Positions 1 to 8,063 of a DNA stretch of 64,000 nucleotides are shown in pieces (within the stretch, counting starts at the first letter, position 1; every line of letters starts with the position of its first letter). A program made the position numbers and the translations under genes. Source of the stretch: Desemzia sp045528445 (lineage in GTDB: Bacteria > Bacillota > Bacilli > Lactobacillales > Carnobacteriaceae); assembly GCF_045528445.1 (NCBI RefSeq), contig NZ_JBGQQU010000003.1:1-64000 (forward strand). Direction: 5' to 3'. Under the pieces are notes generated by a model. That model worked only from the letters and a program-made list of their open reading frames with translations, made no database searches and was not told where the DNA came from.

Positions 1-332
1 TTTCGTAAAAGAAGGGGAGAAAAAGCCTCTCCTTTGAGAAAACCCATTTCTTTATCCAACGGATAAAGGGCTTTTTCTCCTGCCTTTTTCATTCTTCTTC
101 GTTTAAAGTTTACTTTGCCAAAGAGAACTTGAATGGTACGAGTATCTCGTTTTTCTATTTTATAGCCCGTTTTTTTATATTCTTCAGCTAAAGCATCATC
201 CATACATTCTAAAGCTTCTCCGGTTATTTCACTGATCCACTCTGAAAAATAGGCGACAAGTCTTCTTTCTGCAGTAATTCCATCTGTAGAGTTCTTTATT
301 AATTCAATCATTTCTGTTAAAATAGTTTCCAA
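1..332 (-). mobile_element. UPF0236/ISLre2-type transposase, N-terminal part, cut by the window edge
   Basis: An open frame on the minus strand runs off the left edge. Its likely start is TTG at 332 (an ATG lies at 311 in the same frame). About 110 residues are visible. They end in a segment with VLFGKVNFKRRR, then KKAGEKALYPLDKEMGF. A basic strand of this kind followed by a YPLD motif is typical of the amino-terminal region of UPF0236 (ISLre2-family) transposases. No stop codon interrupts it, so the copy may be intact outside the window. Whether it is active cannot be judged. The left end of the element should lie somewhere in the 333-430 AT-rich sequence, but I could not define its terminal repeat with confidence. 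Confidence 0.7.
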
Positions 333-753
333 GGAAGACCAACCTTTACGATTATATTTAGGCGCTCAAACCTATAATTGTATGGTAACGGTCTTCCTCT
401 TTTTTTGTCAACTTAAAAAACGATCGTCATTCGTCTTTTATTTCTACCACCGAATATTTTACACTAAGGCTTCACCTATCCTTAATTATTTTCATTTTTC
501 ATATCCGATTACGTTTTATTTATATAGAGTAAATTCTCTATTTTATTATTAAGTAATCGGTTTCTATGAGTACTACCTTATTATAGCGTTTCCATTCTTG
601 TTTTTCATTGTCTCCACCTGTACACTTTCTCTCTTAAAATTGACCGAAACCGCTTTCTGTTATTTTTGTGTTAAAGAATTTTCTTTATGTAACACTTTTT
701 TACTGTAACTCGTTATTTTAATTGGAGATGAGTTACAAGAAAGGAGTGAGTGC
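333..753. other. Intergenic stretch with two hairpins ahead of the YvrJ-like gene
   Basis: No gene is supported here. Two structures stand out. A hairpin at about 667-694 (GTGTTA...TAACAC arms) is followed by a T run and looks like a rho-independent terminator reading rightwards. A second, perfect 7-bp hairpin (GTAACTC at 705-711, GAGTTAC at 730-736) sits just before the ribosome binding site at 741-746. A cre-like sequence (read on the minus strand as TGGAAACGCTATAA) is at about 574-587, with a mismatch in the last positions. The tandem hairpins could attenuate the small gene that follows; that is inference. Confidence 0.4.
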
Positions 754-918
754 ATGGAAACTGAAATACAGTGGTGGACATCTGTGATAGAACTCGTTAG
801 TAATATTGGTTTTCCAATATTTATTTCGCTGTTTTTACTGCAACGCATGGAAACAAAGCTGGATGACGTGGTAAAAGCACTACATGACTTAAGTACAGTA
901 ATCAAATCGACACCTTAA
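754..918 (+). CDS. YvrJ-family small membrane protein (54 aa)
   Basis: This is a 54-residue protein starting at ATG 754 behind AAGGAGTGAG. The order of features is that of YvrJ-family peptides: a short amphipathic start with two tryptophans, a hydrophobic segment around residues 17-33 (NIGFPIFISLFLLQR), then a charged helix with ERMETKLDDVV-like spacing (RMETKLDDVVKALHDLS). YvrJ proteins are single-span membrane peptides of unknown function found in Firmicutes; some resemble small phage holin-like proteins. It stands alone, followed by a terminator at 924-978. Two hairpins lie upstream of its start. No function is proposed beyond membrane localisation. Confidence 0.7.
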   Translation: METEIQWWTSVIELVSNIGFPIFISLFLLQRMETKLDDVVKALHDLSTVIKSTP

Positions 919-923
919 TAACA

Positions 924-978
924 AATGAAAAAGCAGTAGTGAAGAGTGTCTTCATTCTTCTCAGCTGCTTTTTCATTT
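924..978 (+). terminator. Rho-independent terminator after the YvrJ-like gene
   Basis: AATGAAAAAGCAG pairs with CTGCTTTTTCATT, with an inner GAAGA/TCTTC stem. The run of T in the 3-prime arm makes a bidirectional-looking terminator. Confidence 0.75.
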
Positions 979-1109
979 TGGATTTTAGTGGTATGACTCT
1001 AGTTAGCAATTCAGTTTGTTTGTCAAAATTTGCCTGAGATGATTCAAAACTTTTCGTGACCAAAAAATCCTTTCTAGAAAAATCAAGAGAAAGGTTTCTG
1101 CTCTCATAG

Positions 1110-1224
1110 ACGCGCTACGCAAAGCAGAACACACTACCACAACACCCAGACGAATGTTAGATAAAAAGACCTAACTTTCGCTTGGGTGTTGTGTACAGTG
1201 TTCTAAACGTTTTGCTTCGCGCTC
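1110..1224. repeat. Long imperfect inverted repeat abutting the UPF0210 gene
   Basis: About 115 bp fold on themselves. The inner arms are CACAACACCCA...GTTAG and CTAAC...TGGGTGTTGTG around a loop of ATAAAAAGAC. The outer arms are GCGCTACGCAAAGC...GAACAC and GTGTTC...TTTTGCTTCGCGC. It ends directly at the stop codon of the UPF0210 gene (1225). It could be a terminator-like structure or a small MITE-type element. It lacks a clear terminal T run on the minus strand. Confidence 0.6.
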
Positions 1225-2580
1225 TTAATTCTTAAATGAATGCAACGGAGCAGGAATTCTTCCACCTCTTTGGATGAATTCTTCCGATCCAAAGGGATTT
1301 ACTGCCATTACGGGTGCTGTTCCTAGTAGGCCGCCTAATTCGATGCGATCGCCTACTTTGGAACCTGGTGCTGGAATAATGCGTACTGCAGTCGTTTTGT
1401 GATTGGACATTCCTATGGCTGCTTCATCAGCAATAATCGCAGACAGTGTTGCTGCGGATGTTTCACCAGGAACAGCAACCATGTCCAACCCTACCGAACA
1501 AATAGCGGTCATGGCTTCTAATTTTTCTACATTAAGAGCTCCTGCTTCAACAGCTTCTATCATAGCTTCATCTTCTGATACGGGAATGAATGCGCCAGAC
1601 AATCCGCCTACATGGCCACAAGCCATCACGCCACCCTTTTTAACAGCATCATTCAATAAAGCCAAAGCCGCCGTAGTTCCATGAGTTCCGACTCTCTCTA
1701 AGCCCATTTCTTCTAATATGCGCCCAACGGAATCTCCAATGGCAGGTGTTGGAGCTAAAGATAAATCGACAATCCCAAAAGGTACGTCTAATCTTTCTGC
1801 AGCAACTTGCCCTACCAATTGACCCATCCGGGTAATTTTAAAAGCTGTCTTTTTGACCGTTTCAGCGATAACATCAAACGGTTCTCCTTTAACTTTTTCT
1901 AAAGCTCTTTTGACAACACCCGGTCCACTGATTCCTACGTTAATAACACAATCCGCTTCTCCTACTCCGTGAAAAGCACCTGCCATGAACGGATTATCTT
2001 CTACCGCATTGGCAAATACGACTAATTTAGCACAACCTAGTCCTTGAGTATCCGCAGTCAACTCAGCTGTTTCTTTAATGATCTCTCCCATATCACGAAC
2101 GGCATCCATATTGATACCGGCTTTTGTAGAGCCGATATTAACAGATGAGCACACACGTTCTGTCTCAGCTAGTGCTCTAGGAATGGAACGAAGTAAAATT
2201 TCATCGCCTTTATGGTATCCTTTTTCTACTAAAGCAGAAAAGCCGCCGATAAAGTTTACATCAACTTCTTTTGCTGCAGCGTCCAACGTTTTAGCATACG
2301 CTACATAATCTTTATCTGCAGAAGCTCCCGCTACTAAAGAAATAGGAGTTACAGAAATTCGTTTGTTGATAATAGGAATCCCATATTCCATTTCTATAGC
2401 TTTCCCTACCTTGACCAAATCCTTAGCTTTAGTCGTGATTTTATCATAGATTTTTTGGCGTGCTTTCTCTCCATCCGAATCAATACAATCCAACAACGAT
2501 ATTCCCATTGTAATGGTTCGAATATCTAAATTTTCTTCTTCAATCATACGAACGGTTTCAAATATATTTGTGATTTCCAT
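1225..2580 (-). CDS. UPF0210 (PFL/DUF711) family protein, 451 aa
   Basis: This is a full-length member of the UPF0210/PFL family (451 residues, the usual length). It has the conserved start EITNIFETVRMIEEENLDIRTITMGISLLDC, glycine-rich stretches such as FIGGFSALVEKGYHKGDE, and a conserved C-terminal IQRGGRIPAPLHSFKN. The family looks like glycyl-radical (PFL-like) folds by sequence, but its reaction is unknown. It starts at ATG 2580 with AAGGAG upstream and follows the ACT-domain gene by 17 bp. The pair is conserved across Firmicutes and is probably one operon, so the ACT protein may be its ligand-sensing partner (inference). The long inverted repeat at 1110-1224 lies immediately downstream. 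Confidence 0.93.
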   Translation of the reverse strand: MEITNIFETVRMIEEENLDIRTITMGISLLDCIDSDGEKARQKIYDKITTKAKDLVKVGKAIEMEYGIPIINKRISVTPISLVAGASADKDYVAYAKTLDAAAKEVDVNFIGGFSALVEKGYHKGDEILLRSIPRALAETERVCSSVNIGSTKAGINMDAVRDMGEIIKETAELTADTQGLGCAKLVVFANAVEDNPFMAGAFHGVGEADCVINVGISGPGVVKRALEKVKGEPFDVIAETVKKTAFKITRMGQLVGQVAAERLDVPFGIVDLSLAPTPAIGDSVGRILEEMGLERVGTHGTTAALALLNDAVKKGGVMACGHVGGLSGAFIPVSEDEAMIEAVEAGALNVEKLEAMTAICSVGLDMVAVPGETSAATLSAIIADEAAIGMSNHKTTAVRIIPAPGSKVGDRIELGGLLGTAPVMAVNPFGSEEFIQRGGRIPAPLHSFKN

Positions 2581-2597
2581 CTTATCGAAGGCTCCTT

Positions 2598-2867
2598 TTA
2601 TAGTTTATGCATCGTATCAAATGTTTCTTGGCGCTGAATGCGTACCTTTACTCCTAATTCTTCCCCTTCTTTAGTTAGTTCCTCTTTGATTTGACTAAAC
2701 TCTAGCTCACTAGCAGAAAGATCACACAATACCATCATAGTGAAATAGCCTTCCATAATCGTTTGAGAAATATCGTTGATATTAATCTGTAGTTCGCTCA
2801 GCTTTTTACTGACCCCAGCCACGATACCTACTTTATCTTGTCCTATAACTGTCACAATCGCTTTCAT
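2598..2867 (-). CDS. UPF0237 ACT-domain protein (89 aa)
   Basis: This small ACT-domain protein begins MKAIVTVIGQDKVGIVAGVSKKLSELQININDISQTI, the classic beta-alpha-beta ACT start with the ligand-loop G in KVGIVAG. I chose ATG 2867 rather than an upstream ATG at 2882, because the AGGAGG ribosome binding site lies within those first codons and must be leader. ACT domains bind amino acids or other small ligands and regulate partner enzymes. The gene leads a two-gene operon with the UPF0210 gene. Its ligand is unknown. Confidence 0.92.
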   Translation of the reverse strand: MKAIVTVIGQDKVGIVAGVSKKLSELQININDISQTIMEGYFTMMVLCDLSASELEFSQIKEELTKEGEELGVKVRIQRQETFDTMHKL

Positions 2868-2974
2868 CTTTTTCCTCCTCATAAGAACCTTTCATTATAT
2901 TGTACTATTCTACCATGTTTGTTTCTAAAGTTCAGTTACTTTCTTTGTCTTAATGTAGAAAGTAGAATAAGGTC

Positions 2975-3003
2975 TTCGATTCTGTTCTGATTTTTGTTAT
3001 AAT
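2975..3003 (+). promoter_or_regulatory. Promoter for the LURP-one-like gene
   Basis: An extended -10 element (TG-T-TATAAT) has TATAAT at 2998-3003. A weak -35 (TTCGAT, 2975-2980) lies 17 bp upstream. It places the transcript start near 3010 and supports translation from 3112. Confidence 0.6.
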
Positions 3004-3111
3004 GAAGTTGATATAGGAATGGGTGTTTCTTTTTGTCGAATAGAAGGAATAAAACAACGGATATTTTCTAGCATAATGGATCAAGTCTTATTCATTAGAG
3101 GTGTTGATAAA

Positions 3112-3636
3112 ATGGTTCGACTTTATATGAAAGAAGAATTTATATCAAAGCAAGAGAAAATTATCGTCAAAAACCATGCCGGTGAAGATATCTTCCTAGC
3201 TGTGGGGACATGGGGACGTGTTGGGGATTCTATTTCCCTATACGCTATGAACGGCTCCTTATTGGTCAAGGTAAAACAAGTGACTCTTTCCTTGATGCCA
3301 CGATTTGATTTGTATGTAAGAGATGAAAAGATAGGTACCATCACAAAACACGTAGCTTTTTCCAAGACCTATTTTAAAATCAGCAAGTTAAATTGGATCA
3401 TATCCGGAGACTTTGAACATGCACGCTATCAAGTTAAACAACATTCAAAAACCATTATGGAAATGGAAAAGAATTGCTTTGCTCGGGGAGATTTCTATAC
3501 TTTAACCATTCCTGAACCGCACCACGCTCCTATTTGTGTTGTGGTGGCACTGATTGTAGATCATTATGCGAGAAAAAGAAAAAAAGATTTTGTACTCGTT
3601 AAAAAAAATAAACAGGCGGCTATTCGCCTCATCTAA
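3112..3636 (+). CDS. LURP-one-related (LOR/YxjI-type) protein, 174 aa
   Basis: The protein has the alternating beta-strand pattern of the LURP-one-related (tubby-like barrel) family. It begins MVRLYMKEEFISKQEKIIVKN, then GEDIFLAVGTWG and the repeated strand-turn motif (LYVRDEKIGTITKH), with a hydrophobic central helix near the C-terminus (APICVVVALIVDHY). I chose ATG 3112 because AGAGGTG sits 7 bases before it; the frame is open 93 bases further upstream but without a good site. The family is widespread with no established enzymatic role; phospholipid binding has been suggested for relatives. It is monocistronic, with its own promoter and a shared terminator at 3644-3680. Confidence 0.75.
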   Translation: MVRLYMKEEFISKQEKIIVKNHAGEDIFLAVGTWGRVGDSISLYAMNGSLLVKVKQVTLSLMPRFDLYVRDEKIGTITKHVAFSKTYFKISKLNWIISGDFEHARYQVKQHSKTIMEMEKNCFARGDFYTLTIPEPHHAPICVVVALIVDHYARKRKKDFVLVKKNKQAAIRLI

Positions 3637-3643
3637 TATAGGG

Positions 3644-3680
3644 AAAAAGGGAAACGGAATAAAGATCCGCTTCCCTTTTT
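3644..3680. terminator. Bidirectional terminator between convergent genes
   Basis: AAAAAGGGAA-CGG pairs with CCG-TTCCCTTTTT. It serves the LOR gene to its left and the convergent acetyltransferase to its right. Confidence 0.8.
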
Positions 3681-4249
3681 CATTCATCGACTTTTTTTAC
3701 CATATGATCGTAAACATGACCTACGATTGTAACCTCAGATTCTTTTTGAAAACCTTGTTTTTCATATACTTTCCGAGCCTTATCATTTACCAAATCACAA
3801 TTTAATGCAATCATTGGTTCTTCTGCTTCTTTAGCGATCTTAGGCAGCGAGGCCAACAATTCTGTAGCCACACCTTGCTTACGGAAATTGGCTTGAGTGA
3901 ACACCATATCTATATACCATTCACCAGCTTTAGTTTCTTGGTCAAAAGACAAATTAATTTTTTGGTCATAGTTTTTTTCTCTTAATAATTCTTTGAAAGA
4001 CCGATCAAGATTTCGTTCGTTTTCTCCTTTATATCCATAGATAAATCCGGCAACCGCATTATTGCGTTCGCAGACGATTCCCTTAGAATAGTGATAGCGA
4101 AAATCCTCTTGCAGCATACTCTCTCTCAGAATTTCTTTCAGTTCCGGTAATGGAATTTCAGTAACGAAAGGAGACTCCATGTCTTCCCATATGGCTATGA
4201 TGCCATCAATCAAATTTTCTGTATCCTTCTTCTCAGCTTTGCGAATCAT
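3680..4249 (-). CDS. GNAT-family N-acetyltransferase, 189 aa
   Basis: A GCN5-related acetyltransferase. The acetyl-CoA binding motif A is seen as FTQANFRKQGVATELLASLP (about residues 117-135), with the Q/R-x-x-G-x-A signature. It is followed by the conserved ALNCDLVNDKARKVYEKQGF motif B region, where N-x-x-A-x-x-x-Y-x-x-x-GF is the usual C-terminal fingerprint. The substrate cannot be told from sequence. It starts at ATG 4249 behind GAGGTG. It is monocistronic and converges on the LOR gene. Confidence 0.9.
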   Translation of the reverse strand: MIRKAEKKDTENLIDGIIAIWEDMESPFVTEIPLPELKEILRESMLQEDFRYHYSKGIVCERNNAVAGFIYGYKGENERNLDRSFKELLREKNYDQKINLSFDQETKAGEWYIDMVFTQANFRKQGVATELLASLPKIAKEAEEPMIALNCDLVNDKARKVYEKQGFQKESEVTIVGHVYDHMVKKVDE

Positions 4250-4385
4250 TTAATACACCTCATCTATTCCCTATATTCTCTTTCTAATATTACCTGAAAA
4301 TTATTTTTCCGACAAATTTTATCCTGTTGGTTAATGCTCTAAAAGATAGTATACTTAAAGCGAACCAGCAAAGGGGGGAATTCTA

Positions 4386-4730
4386 ATGTTCTTAGATATC
4401 ACAGAGGCTGCACAAGAACGAATTCAAAAGGCTCAATCTGTTTCTCAAGGCAACTTAGCTGTTTTTTATGAATCAAAAGTAGGTTGTGAATGTGGGAATA
4501 CAGGAATATTCACGCTGCAAATAAGACAAAATACTGATAAAGATATGGATGGTCTTCTTGAATCCAATTTAGGCGATCTTCCCATTCAAAAATGGAGCTT
4601 ATCTTATTTAGATCAGGAAATGAAACTGGATTACAAAAAAGACAAAAATTCCTTAATTCTAAAAGGCGAAACAGGCCTGATCAACAATAACGTTATCATC
4701 ACTGATCAAGAAGGCAAACAGATTCTTTAA
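4386..4730 (+). CDS. HesB/IscA-like iron-sulfur biosynthesis family protein, copy 1 (114 aa)
   Basis: This resembles the iron-sulfur cluster biosynthesis (HesB-like, PF01521-type) fold. It begins FLDITEAAQERIQKAQ and has a central CECGN motif and a conserved C-terminal MKLDYKKDKNSLILKGE...INNNVIITDQ. Lactobacillales carry short proteins of this class whose cysteines are not in the IscA C-x(n)-C-G-C arrangement, and this copy has only the CEC pair near residue 36. So scaffold activity is doubtful. It starts behind AAGGGGGG at 4386 and is followed 90 bp later by a paralogue with the same C-terminal motif, evidently a tandem duplication. Confidence 0.75.
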   Translation: MFLDITEAAQERIQKAQSVSQGNLAVFYESKVGCECGNTGIFTLQIRQNTDKDMDGLLESNLGDLPIQKWSLSYLDQEMKLDYKKDKNSLILKGETGLINNNVIITDQEGKQIL

Positions 4731-4820
4731 CTAGCTGCTAGACTTTTGAGACAATTTGCGTTACACTAAAAACACTTATTAATAGTAAGTTACCAATTTT
4801 GATGAAAGAAGGCCGTTTGT

Positions 4821-5168
4821 ATGTATTTAAACATTACAGATTCAGCAAGAGAACGATTAGAGCTCATCCAAGAAAAGCACGAAGGAAAATGGGCTCTTTC
4901 TTATAATGATGTACCGGGTGGTTATGCTTGTGGCATTAGAGGCGCTTATTCTTTAAAACTTGTGACCTCAGACAACGAGGCATTAGACACACCAATTGAC
5001 TCAAGTATTGGTGCAGTTTACACTCAAAGTTCTCATCTAGATGATTTAAACGAGAACCTGAAATTAGATTATAAAAAAGATAAAAACACACTTGTTCTAA
5101 CAAGCGATGCTGGTATTATCAACTCCAATATTTCTGTTGTAGATGATAATGACACGAAGTTATATTAA
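4821..5168 (+). CDS. HesB/IscA-like iron-sulfur biosynthesis family protein, copy 2 (115 aa)
   Basis: This is the paralogue of the gene at 4386. It shares the start MYLNITDSARERLELIQ and the diagnostic LKLDYKKDKNTLVL...GIINSNISVVDD region. It retains a single cysteine (ACG near residue 37) in place of the CEC of copy 1, so it can hardly ligate a cluster alone. The two genes run the same way, separated by 90 bp with a possible own promoter, and end at the terminator at 5178-5227. Whether they work as a heteromeric pair is unknown. Confidence 0.72.
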   Translation: MYLNITDSARERLELIQEKHEGKWALSYNDVPGGYACGIRGAYSLKLVTSDNEALDTPIDSSIGAVYTQSSHLDDLNENLKLDYKKDKNTLVLTSDAGIINSNISVVDDNDTKLY

Positions 5169-5177
5169 AACAAATAC

Positions 5178-5227
5178 AAATGAAAAAGCCTTCCACCCTT
5201 TAAAATGGGTAGAAGGCTTTTTCATTT
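5178..5227. terminator. Bidirectional terminator between the HesB-like pair and uvrC
   Basis: AATGAAAAAGCCTTC-ACCC pairs with GGGT-GAAGGCTTTTTCATT. It lies exactly between convergent stop codons. Confidence 0.85.
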
Positions 5228-6998
5228 ATTTGATGTCTTCTTTTATTTTTTTAGCTACTTCTAGCGGCACACCAATACTGGTAATCTCTTCAATAGAGGC
5301 TTCGCGAATATTTTTGACGGATTTAAAGTGCGTCATGATTTTCTTTCTTCGCTTAGGACCTATTCCTTCGATTCGATCTAATCTTGAAGAGACACTGTTT
5401 TTACTACGAACTTTTCGATGAAAGGTGATCGCAAAACGGTGAACTTCATCTTGAACCCGTTGGACTAAATAAAAAGCTTGGCTGGTCGGTTCTAACGGAA
5501 CAATTTGATGAGATTCGCCAAAAATAAGCGATGCTGTTCTATGTTTATTGTCTTTGACCATACCTGCCACAGGAATACTCAGTCCCAGTTCATTTTCCAG
5601 AACATCGATTGCTCCATTTACTTGGATTTTCCCCCCATCCATCAAAATCAGATCCGGCAAGGGTTTTCCCTCTTTTAATAAGCGAGTATATCTTCTGCGC
5701 ACTACTTCTTGAGTGGTCGCCAATTCATTACTGCCGTTTACCGTTTTGATATTATATTTCCTGTACTGACTCTTATCAGGAGCTCCGTCCTTAAAAGAGA
5801 TCATCGCTGATACGGGACTTGTTCCTTGAATATTGGAGTGGTCAAAAGCTTCGATCCGTTCGATATAAGGGATGCCCAAAGCTTGAGAAAGTTCTTTGAT
5901 AGCCCCTACCGTCTTCTTATCATCCATTTCAATCAATTTAAATTTCTCATTGAGGGCGATCTCACTATTTTTGGTAGCTAGATCCAACATATCTTTTTTA
6001 CGACCTTTAAAAGGACTGCGAACTGAAACTTGCAATACTTCTTCCAAGACAGCTGTGTCCATACCTTGCGGGACCAATATCTCTTTAGGAAGGATATGGT
6101 TCTTTTCTTCATAAAACTGCACGATATAAGAAGCCAGTTCTTCATCTGGTGTATCATAACAGGGAAAAATAGTGGCTTCTCGCTTGATCAATGTGGCTTG
6201 GCGAATAAAGAACGTTTGAATGGAAATCCACCCTTTATTCATATAGTAACTAAAGACATCTCTAGGCGTTGGGTCATTTGTAATGATGTTTTGTTTTTCT
6301 ACTGTAGTTTCAATGTATTGAATTTGATTTCGATATTCAGCAGCACGTTCAAATTCAAGCTTGTCTGCCGCATCTTTCATTCGGCTCCGCAATACCTTTT
6401 TAACCTCTTTGACATCACCATTCAAGAATCGCTTGATGCGATTGACTTGCGACACATATTCTTCCTCGGGTACCTCATGGTCGCATGGACCAATACATTG
6501 CCCTATATGGTAATACAAACAAGCTCTTTTTTGGCGTCCATTGCATTTTCGCAGTGGATAAATTTTCTGAATCAGCTGCTGCGTTTCAGAAGCTGCATAA
6601 ACATTCGGGTAAGGTCCAAAATAATGACCGCCGTCTTTTTTGACATCTGATGTAATGATCAATTGCGGATCCTTTTCGTTGGTAATTTTAAGATAAGGAT
6701 AATTGGTTCCTTGTTTTAGTTTAATGTTGTATTTAGGTTGGTGTTTTTTGATCAAGGTAATTTCTAAAAGAAGAGATTCTTTTTCTGTTTTGGTAATAAT
6801 CGTTTCAAAATCACGAATCTCTTGTACCAATAGTTGTGTTTTTCCTTCATGGCTGCCCTTGAAATAAGAACGAACACGATTCTTTAGGTTTTTAGCTTTG
6901 CCAATATAAATGATTTCTTGGTCTTTATTTTTCATTACATAGCACCCTGGTAAATCAGGCAGCAGTGTAAGTTTGTTATTGATGTGATCACTTACCAT
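5226..6998 (-). CDS. uvrC: Excinuclease ABC subunit C (UvrC), 590 aa
   Basis: UvrC makes the 3-prime and 5-prime incisions in nucleotide excision repair with UvrA and UvrB. The order of domains is intact. There is an N-terminal GIY-YIG nuclease (PGCYVMKNKDQEIIYIGKAK, residues 14-35), a cysteine-bearing region CNGRQKRACLYYHIGQCIGPC, and a UVR motif near residues 200-235. The C-terminal RNase H-like endonuclease has IEAFDHSNIQGTSPV and ILMDGGKIQV, and there is a tandem helix-hairpin-helix end (RLDRIEGIGPKRRKKIMTHF). Its length is normal for the family. It starts at ATG 6998 behind AGGAGAATTCC and is transcribed alone. Confidence 0.97.
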   Translation of the reverse strand: MVSDHINNKLTLLPDLPGCYVMKNKDQEIIYIGKAKNLKNRVRSYFKGSHEGKTQLLVQEIRDFETIITKTEKESLLLEITLIKKHQPKYNIKLKQGTNYPYLKITNEKDPQLIITSDVKKDGGHYFGPYPNVYAASETQQLIQKIYPLRKCNGRQKRACLYYHIGQCIGPCDHEVPEEEYVSQVNRIKRFLNGDVKEVKKVLRSRMKDAADKLEFERAAEYRNQIQYIETTVEKQNIITNDPTPRDVFSYYMNKGWISIQTFFIRQATLIKREATIFPCYDTPDEELASYIVQFYEEKNHILPKEILVPQGMDTAVLEEVLQVSVRSPFKGRKKDMLDLATKNSEIALNEKFKLIEMDDKKTVGAIKELSQALGIPYIERIEAFDHSNIQGTSPVSAMISFKDGAPDKSQYRKYNIKTVNGSNELATTQEVVRRRYTRLLKEGKPLPDLILMDGGKIQVNGAIDVLENELGLSIPVAGMVKDNKHRTASLIFGESHQIVPLEPTSQAFYLVQRVQDEVHRFAITFHRKVRSKNSVSSRLDRIEGIGPKRRKKIMTHFKSVKNIREASIEEITSIGVPLEVAKKIKEDIK

Positions 6999-7328
6999 TT
7001 ACGGAATTCTCCTATCTTTTATATTAATAGTAGTTTAGGGTTCTTTTCTGATTCGGTCAACTTTTTGTGATTAGAAAGGTGATGGTGTATTGGATTTTGT
7101 GGACAAGTTTTGAAAATGAGCTGTAAATTGTACACAAGTTGATGGATAACTCCATGCAGGGTTAGCACAGCTGGTCCACTTTGCTTCTTTTTTCAGTATA
7201 TCAGTTTCTTAAGTAAACGAACTCCTATTTTGTACTATTTATTGAATATGATCGTGCGATATGCGGCATTTAACTACTATTATACTCAGATTTACCTTGC
7301 TGATTGTGCATTAAAGCGGTTCTACAAC
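6999..7328. other. Intergenic stretch without a recognisable gene
   Basis: I see no frame with a ribosome binding site and no repeat unit here. The AT-rich part next to uvrC should carry its promoter. The rest leads into the hairpin-rich element at 7329. Confidence 0.3.
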
Positions 7329-7715
7329 ATCCAACGTTGGTAAGAAAAAAATAAATCCTAATCCTTTAAAAAACTCATTCCTAGAAATTTTCGGAGGAAT
7401 ATGAGGTTGCTTATAGCCATGAAAAAGGATGCAAAAAAAGGAAACACTGTGGGCGTACGCCCAAGTGTACCATGCTTGTAAGCTGCTGAAGCAGCAACAA
7501 TCATGGCAATTACTGAGCGTTAGGCTTTAGCCGTTACGCTTAGTTTGTTCTCCACTACGCTACGCATACCATATCCGTACGTCGCTCACGCTCCAACGGC
7601 TACGGCAAAGCTTGCAAGCGTTGAGACGCGGTTTTAGGCTCAAGGCGTTCCCATGGCTTTCATAAGCAACCCCGTAGGCCGGAGAAAATTTCTTTACCAA
7701 CGCTAGAAGATGAGT
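7329..7715. repeat. Hairpin-rich element with terminal inverted repeats (MITE-like)
   Basis: The left end (AACGTTGGTAAG at 7331, then AAATTTTCGGAGGAATATGA and GGTTGCTTAT...GCCATG up to 7421) is repeated inverted at the right end (7655-7713: GCGTTGGTAAAG, AAATTTTCTCCGG, GGTTGCTTATGAAAGCCATG read on the minus strand). The interior is a chain of hairpins. ACACT-GGGCGTACGCCC-AGTGT (7444-7467) contains a perfect 12-bp palindrome. CCATG-TTGT-GCTGCT pairs with AGCAGC-ACAA-CATGG (7470-7506). Near 7516-7542 is a pair AGCGT...ACGCT. It is markedly richer in G and C than the flanks and has no coding frame of note. A solo copy of the end sequence lies at 13776-13824, so this is a dispersed repeat. Confidence 0.65.
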
Positions 7716-7730
7716 TAAAGCCAAATCGAA

Positions 7731-7766
7731 AAACAACGACAGAGTTGATCTCTGTCGTTGTTTAGG
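7731..7766 (-). terminator. Terminator downstream of the 86-aa hypothetical gene
   Basis: AACAACGACAGAG pairs with CTCTGTCGTTGTT around TTGAT. It is the end of the two-gene unit starting at the 3D-domain protein. Confidence 0.85.
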
Positions 7767-7780
7767 ATAATAAGCTTAAA

Positions 7781-8041
7781 TTATCTTTTAGATTGGGAGA
7801 ATAGATACAAATTATTAAAGGTATTGTAGTCTGAATAGCCCACAAATACTTCACGATACACATATTTCTTTCCCAGTTTATGTTGCTCAGTGTTGATTTG
7901 TTGGTGAATATCTTGTGCAATTTCTTGATAAAGCGTCTCGATTGCAGAATCTTCTAATTCCCCATACTTTGCTTCCCAAGCTTCTAAGAAAATATCTTCA
8001 TCTTTATCTTGGTAAAAATCTATATCTAAACTATTCTCCAT
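7781..8041 (-). CDS. Hypothetical acidic protein, 86 aa
   Basis: I do not recognise this protein. It is acidic in its N-terminal half (MENSLDIDFYQDKDEDIFLEAWEAKYGELED) and ends with aromatic-rich KKYVYREVFVGYSDYNTFNNLYLF. It has no signal peptide, membrane segment or cysteine. I chose ATG 8041 because AGGTGATC precedes it; an in-frame ATG at 8071 would overlap the upstream gene and has no ribosome binding site. It lies 22 bp after the 3D-domain gene with a common terminator, so it is probably co-transcribed with that gene. Confidence 0.6.
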   Translation of the reverse strand: MENSLDIDFYQDKDEDIFLEAWEAKYGELEDSAIETLYQEIAQDIHQQINTEQHKLGKKYVYREVFVGYSDYNTFNNLYLFSQSKR

Positions 8042-8063
8042 TTGATCACCTGTTTGTTGGATT

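Noticed and set aside
660..905. An 81-codon frame on the minus strand
   Set aside because: It is antisense to the YvrJ-like gene, has no ribosome binding site, and its composition follows the shadow.
6030..6650. A 206-codon plus-strand frame
   Set aside because: It lies wholly inside uvrC on the other strand and has no family features.
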